From assembly GCA_049522565.1 (NCBI GenBank), contig JBEKNT010000406.1, forward strand, positions 1 through 9,488: DNA of 9,488 nt, given 5' to 3'. Positions within the stretch are counted from its first letter, which is position 1, and each line of letters opens with the position of its first letter. Below are positions 6,271 to 9,488 of this stretch, in pieces. The position numbers and the translations under genes were made by a program. The notes under the pieces were generated by a model that was not told the DNA's origin, searched no databases, and was given only the letters and a program-made list of their open reading frames with translations. This stretch comes from JASHVB01 sp049522565 (GTDB lineage Bacteria; Pseudomonadota; Alphaproteobacteria; Acetobacterales; Acetobacteraceae).

Positions 6271-8637
6271 ATGATGCCTGGCCGCCGTGTCATCATTGCC
6301 CTCTGGCTCGTTGGGCTGCTTGCCGGCTGCGTGGTCATCGTGCGGACGAATTTCACCGCCGACATGTCGGCCTTTCTGCCGCGCGCGCCATCGCCGGCGC
6401 AGCAGATACTGGTCGATCAGCTCCACGAGGGGGTCGTCTCGCGCATGGTTTTGCTGGCGATCGAGGGCGCTCCACCCGACACGCTGGCCGCGCTGAGCAA
6501 GGCAATCGCCGGCACCCTGAGAGCAGATCCGGCGTTCGGCATTGTCAGCAATGGCGATGAGACGGCGTTTGGGCGGGACCGCGATCTGCTGTGGCACAAC
6601 CGCTATCTTCTGAGTCCCGCGGTCGTGGCGGGGCATTTCAGTCCGGCCGCCCTGCACGCGGCGCTGCAAGCGGATGTCCAATTGCTCGGCTCGGACATGG
6701 GCGTCGTCGCCAAGCCAAGCATCCCGGCCGACCCGACCGGCGAGATGTTGCGGTTGATCGCCGACTTCGCTGGTCAGGCGCATCCGGCGACACGCGACGG
6801 CGTTTGGATTTCTACCGACGCCAGCAGGGCACTGCTGATGGTCCAGACGGTCGCCGAGGGATTCGACCTCGATGCGCAGGAGCAGGCCCTCCAGCACATT
6901 GATGCCGCGTTCGCCAAAGCGCGTCGCGCTATCCCCGCGGATATGCAGACCCAGGCCGCGCAGGCCCGGCTGATCCAAACCGGACCGCCGTTGTTTGCCG
7001 TGCAGACCCGTGACCATATGACGGCGGACGTGAAGCGTCTCTCGATGCTCGCCACGCTGCTGGTTGCTGCCATCCTGTTGTTCGCCTATCGCTCCATCCG
7101 CATGCTGGTGCTGGGACTGCTGCCGGTGCTGAGCGGGGTGATCGCCGGCATTGCCGGGGTCAGCCTGGCGTTCGGCTTCGTGCACGGCATCACTCTGGGA
7201 TTCGGCGTGACCTTGATCGGCGAGGCGGTTGACTACGCGATTTATCTTCTCACCCAGACCGCCCCGGGTGCCGCGCCGACGGCGACCCTGCCGCGCATCT
7301 GGCCGACTCTCCGGTTGGGCATGCTGACCTCGGTCTGCGGTTTTAGCGTCATGCTGCTGTCGAGCTTCACCGGCTTCGCCCAACTCGGTCTGTTCACCAT
7401 CATCGGTCTCATTGTCGCGCTGACCGTGACGCGCTTTGTGTTGCCGGCGCTATTGCCGCGCAGCTTTACCACGCTCGCGTCGCTGGTGTTCGCCGCCCCG
7501 GTGCTGGGTCTGATCCGCGCCGGCGCGAAGCTGCGTTTCGGCGTGCTGGGTCTGGCGATCGCTGCGGCAATGGCGCTGGCCTTCCACCATGGTCCATATT
7601 GGGACGACGAGCTGTCCAGCATGAGCCCGGTGCCCGCCGGGGAAAAATCGCTGGACGACCAGTTGCGCCGCGAGATCGGCGCCCCTGACGTCCGCTATCT
7701 CCTGGCGGTGCAGGCGCCGCGCAGCGAGGACGCGCTGGTCGCGAGCGAGCATGTCGCCGCCCAGCTCGAACCGCTTGTCGCCAAGGGCGCGATCGCCGGC
7801 TTCGACGCACCCAGTACCTGGTTGCCAAGCCAGGTAACGCAGCGCACGCGGCAGGCGGCATTGCCGGACGCGGCGACGCTCGCGGCGAACATGGCCCAGG
7901 CGGTCGACGGCACGCCGTTCCGCCCCGATATTTTTGCCCCGTTCCTGGCGGATGTTGCGATGGCACGCCAGCAACCCTTGCTGCGGCGCGAGGACCTGAA
8001 CGGCAGCAGCCTCGCGCTTCGTCTCGACTCGCTGCTGGTGCGGACCGCCGATCACTGGCTTGCCATGCTGCCGCTGCGCGACGTTTCGGACAGCCGCGCC
8101 ATCGCCGAGGCGGTCGCTGCTATGCATGACAAGCAGCTTGTCCTCCTCGACCTCAAGGCGGAATCCGACCGGCTCCTCGGCACGTATCTGCACGAGGCCC
8201 TGACTCTGTCGCTCGCTGGCAGCATTGCTATCGTCGTGCTGCTGTCGATCAGCCTGCGATCGCCCCGGCGCACCGTCGCGGTGCTGCTGCCGCTGGCGGC
8301 CGCGGTGATCTGCACCGCCGCGCTGCTGCTGACCGAGGCGGGCCGGCTGTCGATCTTCAACTTGTTCGGCCTGCTGCTGGTCGCCGCGGTCGGTTCCAAC
8401 TATTGCCTGTTCTTCGAGCGTCGTTTGCCGGACGCCGATCACCTGGCACGGCGCCGCATGGTCGCGTCGCTGGTGATCGCAGACCTTTGTACCGTCGTCG
8501 GCTTCGGTGTCCTGTCATTCTCCGCCATACCGGTGCTGCACGGTATCGGCCTTACCGTAGCGATCGGTGCGTGTCTGAGCCTGCTGTTCGGCGCCATCCT
8601 GAGCGTGGGCCGCGGCAGATCGACCGGTTGGACTTAG
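6271..8637 (+). CDS. MMPL/RND-family exporter
   Basis: This 788-residue inner-membrane exporter has the full duplicated RND layout. TM1 (7-24) is followed by a periplasmic domain (about 27-255), then a TM2-6 bundle (256-396), TM7 (about 422-438), a second periplasmic domain (441-640) and a TM8-12 bundle (643-780). The first half carries GEAVDYAIYLL with Asp321 (codon 7231-7233), the expected proton-relay residue. The matching site in the second half is VGSNYCLFF with Asn710. The opening TADMSAFLPRAPSPAQQ is typical of the predicted exporters (COG4258-like, ApeM type) found beside LolA-like and acyltransferase genes in polyene clusters. The likely task is proton-driven extraction of the acylated product from the inner membrane and handover to the LolA-like carrier. 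ATG 6271 lies 10 bases after the preceding stop, with ATG 6274 directly after it; no strong ribosome-binding site is seen. Confidence 0.9.
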   Translation: MMPGRRVIIALWLVGLLAGCVVIVRTNFTADMSAFLPRAPSPAQQILVDQLHEGVVSRMVLLAIEGAPPDTLAALSKAIAGTLRADPAFGIVSNGDETAFGRDRDLLWHNRYLLSPAVVAGHFSPAALHAALQADVQLLGSDMGVVAKPSIPADPTGEMLRLIADFAGQAHPATRDGVWISTDASRALLMVQTVAEGFDLDAQEQALQHIDAAFAKARRAIPADMQTQAAQARLIQTGPPLFAVQTRDHMTADVKRLSMLATLLVAAILLFAYRSIRMLVLGLLPVLSGVIAGIAGVSLAFGFVHGITLGFGVTLIGEAVDYAIYLLTQTAPGAAPTATLPRIWPTLRLGMLTSVCGFSVMLLSSFTGFAQLGLFTIIGLIVALTVTRFVLPALLPRSFTTLASLVFAAPVLGLIRAGAKLRFGVLGLAIAAAMALAFHHGPYWDDELSSMSPVPAGEKSLDDQLRREIGAPDVRYLLAVQAPRSEDALVASEHVAAQLEPLVAKGAIAGFDAPSTWLPSQVTQRTRQAALPDAATLAANMAQAVDGTPFRPDIFAPFLADVAMARQQPLLRREDLNGSSLALRLDSLLVRTADHWLAMLPLRDVSDSRAIAEAVAAMHDKQLVLLDLKAESDRLLGTYLHEALTLSLAGSIAIVVLLSISLRSPRRTVAVLLPLAAAVICTAALLLTEAGRLSIFNLFGLLLVAAVGSNYCLFFERRLPDADHLARRRMVASLVIADLCTVVGFGVLSFSAIPVLHGIGLTVAIGACLSLLFGAILSVGRGRSTGWT

Positions 8638-8652
8638 TACCAGAGGACCCAG

Positions 8653-9488
8653 ATGGACGCCGTGACGGCAATGCAATCGACAAGAACCAGCGCCGGCGGG
8701 GCTGCCATCCGTCGTCTGGGTCGCCTCCGGCAACTCGTCTTGGCGGTGACGGCGGTGATCGGGTTGCCCGGCTGCATCAACGCCTATTACCAGGCGCCGC
8801 GCACTGCGATCGACGAACGGGTCTATGCCGCATTTTATCCGTATTTCGCGGAGTACTGCGCGGTTTCCGAGTTCAACAAGAAGAAGGGCTTCGACGTAGA
8901 CATCGAGGGCGGCGGCCCCGGCGGCCACACGGTATTCTACCTGAACGGCGCCTGCCGCGTGCGTGACGCTGGCTACCCGGTGCTTGCCCTCTGCGACGAG
9001 TCACCGGCGGGGATGCTGGGACGCGGCGTCGGGCTGAGCGTCAACGATCATTACCGGAACGCCAACTGGACGGCGACCGAGGGACGCGACTTCTTCTATC
9101 ACGGCGACCTTGCGCCGGGCGAAGGGGTGACCCGTGCCAGCTACGCAAACATCCAGGAGAAAGCCAAGGCAATGGGCATCCTGGATGGCGTCGAGTACCA
9201 TCGCGAGGCGCTCGCGGACAAACCCGCGGGCATGTCCGTGCGGGACTACATGTACAACGTTGCCATCGGCACGGACTACGCAATCGACATCGCACGGGAT
9301 CGCTTTTGCGCGCGGGTGCCGCTGGATCGCGGCAAGATGGCAGTGATCGTGCACTACCTGAATGCGCTGAACGAGCCTTACCGGACGGGCCGGAAGGTGT
9401 TTCACTGGGACGTCCTGCGCGACAATTGCACCTACCTCGCGCATAATGCCCTGGCGGTCGTCGGGCTGTGGCCGGTCTTGCCGAGCAA
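8653..9488 (+). CDS. Lipoprotein with a probable permuted papain-like (NlpC/LRAT/DUF4105-type) domain, 3' end outside window
   Basis: The frame is open from ATG 8653 to the right edge (278 residues visible, no stop). AGAGGA five bases upstream supports this start. An Arg-rich n-region and a hydrophobic core (QLVLAVTAVIG) lead to the lipobox LPGC, with Cys41 (codon 8773-8775) as the predicted lipidated residue, so it should be anchored in a membrane facing the periplasm. The mature part has GGHTVFYLNGACRV with His92, and near the visible end HWDVLRDNCTYLAHNAL with Cys259. A His in a Gly-His-hydrophobic strand followed much later by Asn-Cys-Thr in a helix is the order seen in circularly permuted Cys/His hydrolases and acyltransferases (LRAT has NCEHF; DUF4105 has NNCTT-like). 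I did not recognise a named family. Such enzymes cleave or transfer amide or ester acyl groups, which would suit processing of an acylated product. It sits 15 bases after the exporter gene in the same operon. The lipoprotein call is firm; the fold is a tentative inference. Confidence 0.65.
   Translation, partial: MDAVTAMQSTRTSAGGAAIRRLGRLRQLVLAVTAVIGLPGCINAYYQAPRTAIDERVYAAFYPYFAEYCAVSEFNKKKGFDVDIEGGGPGGHTVFYLNGACRVRDAGYPVLALCDESPAGMLGRGVGLSVNDHYRNANWTATEGRDFFYHGDLAPGEGVTRASYANIQEKAKAMGILDGVEYHREALADKPAGMSVRDYMYNVAIGTDYAIDIARDRFCARVPLDRGKMAVIVHYLNALNEPYRTGRKVFHWDVLRDNCTYLAHNALAVVGLWPVLPS

Noticed and set aside
6241..7383. Long open frame on the minus strand (380 residues) opposite the exporter gene
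   Set aside because: Rich in Arg, Gln, His and Gly without motifs; it mirrors the wobble bias of the plus-strand exporter, whose membrane segments and family motifs are clear.
7450..8442. Second long minus-strand frame (330 residues) opposite the exporter gene
   Set aside because: Same low-complexity, polar composition and no recognisable domain; a byproduct of GC-rich antisense.
1..9488. CRISPR arrays, tRNA or rRNA genes, insertion-sequence transposases
   Set aside because: No regularly spaced repeats, cloverleaf-like segment, rRNA stretch or transposase motif was found on either strand by eye.

Overview
The window is GC-rich, with mostly G/C third positions and short AT-poor spacers. Gene content and protein style suggest an alphaproteobacterium, possibly of the Acetobacteraceae/Rhodospirillales type. 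This rests on the C-terminal module of the left-hand surface protein and on general style, so it is an inference and not a firm placement.

Layout. (1) Positions 1-1126 hold the 3' end of a very large glycine- and threonine-rich beta-strand-repeat surface or secreted protein, followed by a perfect 15-bp hairpin at 1163-1196. (2) Positions 1197-2058 form a gene-poor stretch with the decayed minus-strand remains of a family I inorganic pyrophosphatase (1358-1701) and nothing else recognisable. (3) From 2059 to the right edge, eight genes on the plus strand form one tight operon: acyl carrier protein, COG4648-like small membrane protein, AMP-dependent acyl ligase, short FabA/FabZ-like hotdog dehydratase, LpxL/HtrB-type acyltransferase, LolA-like periplasmic carrier, MMPL/RND exporter, and a lipoprotein with a putative permuted papain-like (NlpC/LRAT-like) fold that runs off the window.

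How the genes work together. The set matches the accessory and transport half of aryl-polyene/xanthomonadin-like type II PKS loci. The ligase would load a starter onto the ACP and the dehydratase would act on ACP-bound intermediates. The acyltransferase would move the finished acyl chain to a lipid acceptor, and the MMPL exporter and LolA-like protein would carry the product to the outer membrane. Ketosynthases, ketoreductase, ammonia lyase, methyltransferase and glycosyltransferase are not in the window; some may lie beyond the right edge. The product is therefore unknown.

Points that stand out: the ligase appears to have lost in frame the segment joining its TSGSTG loop to its GTVPxQHxYGLES motif; a GC-rich inverted-repeat element sits between the acyltransferase and LolA-like genes and leaves the reading frame open; and the last gene is a lipoprotein with a probable Cys-His hydrolase or acyltransferase fold.
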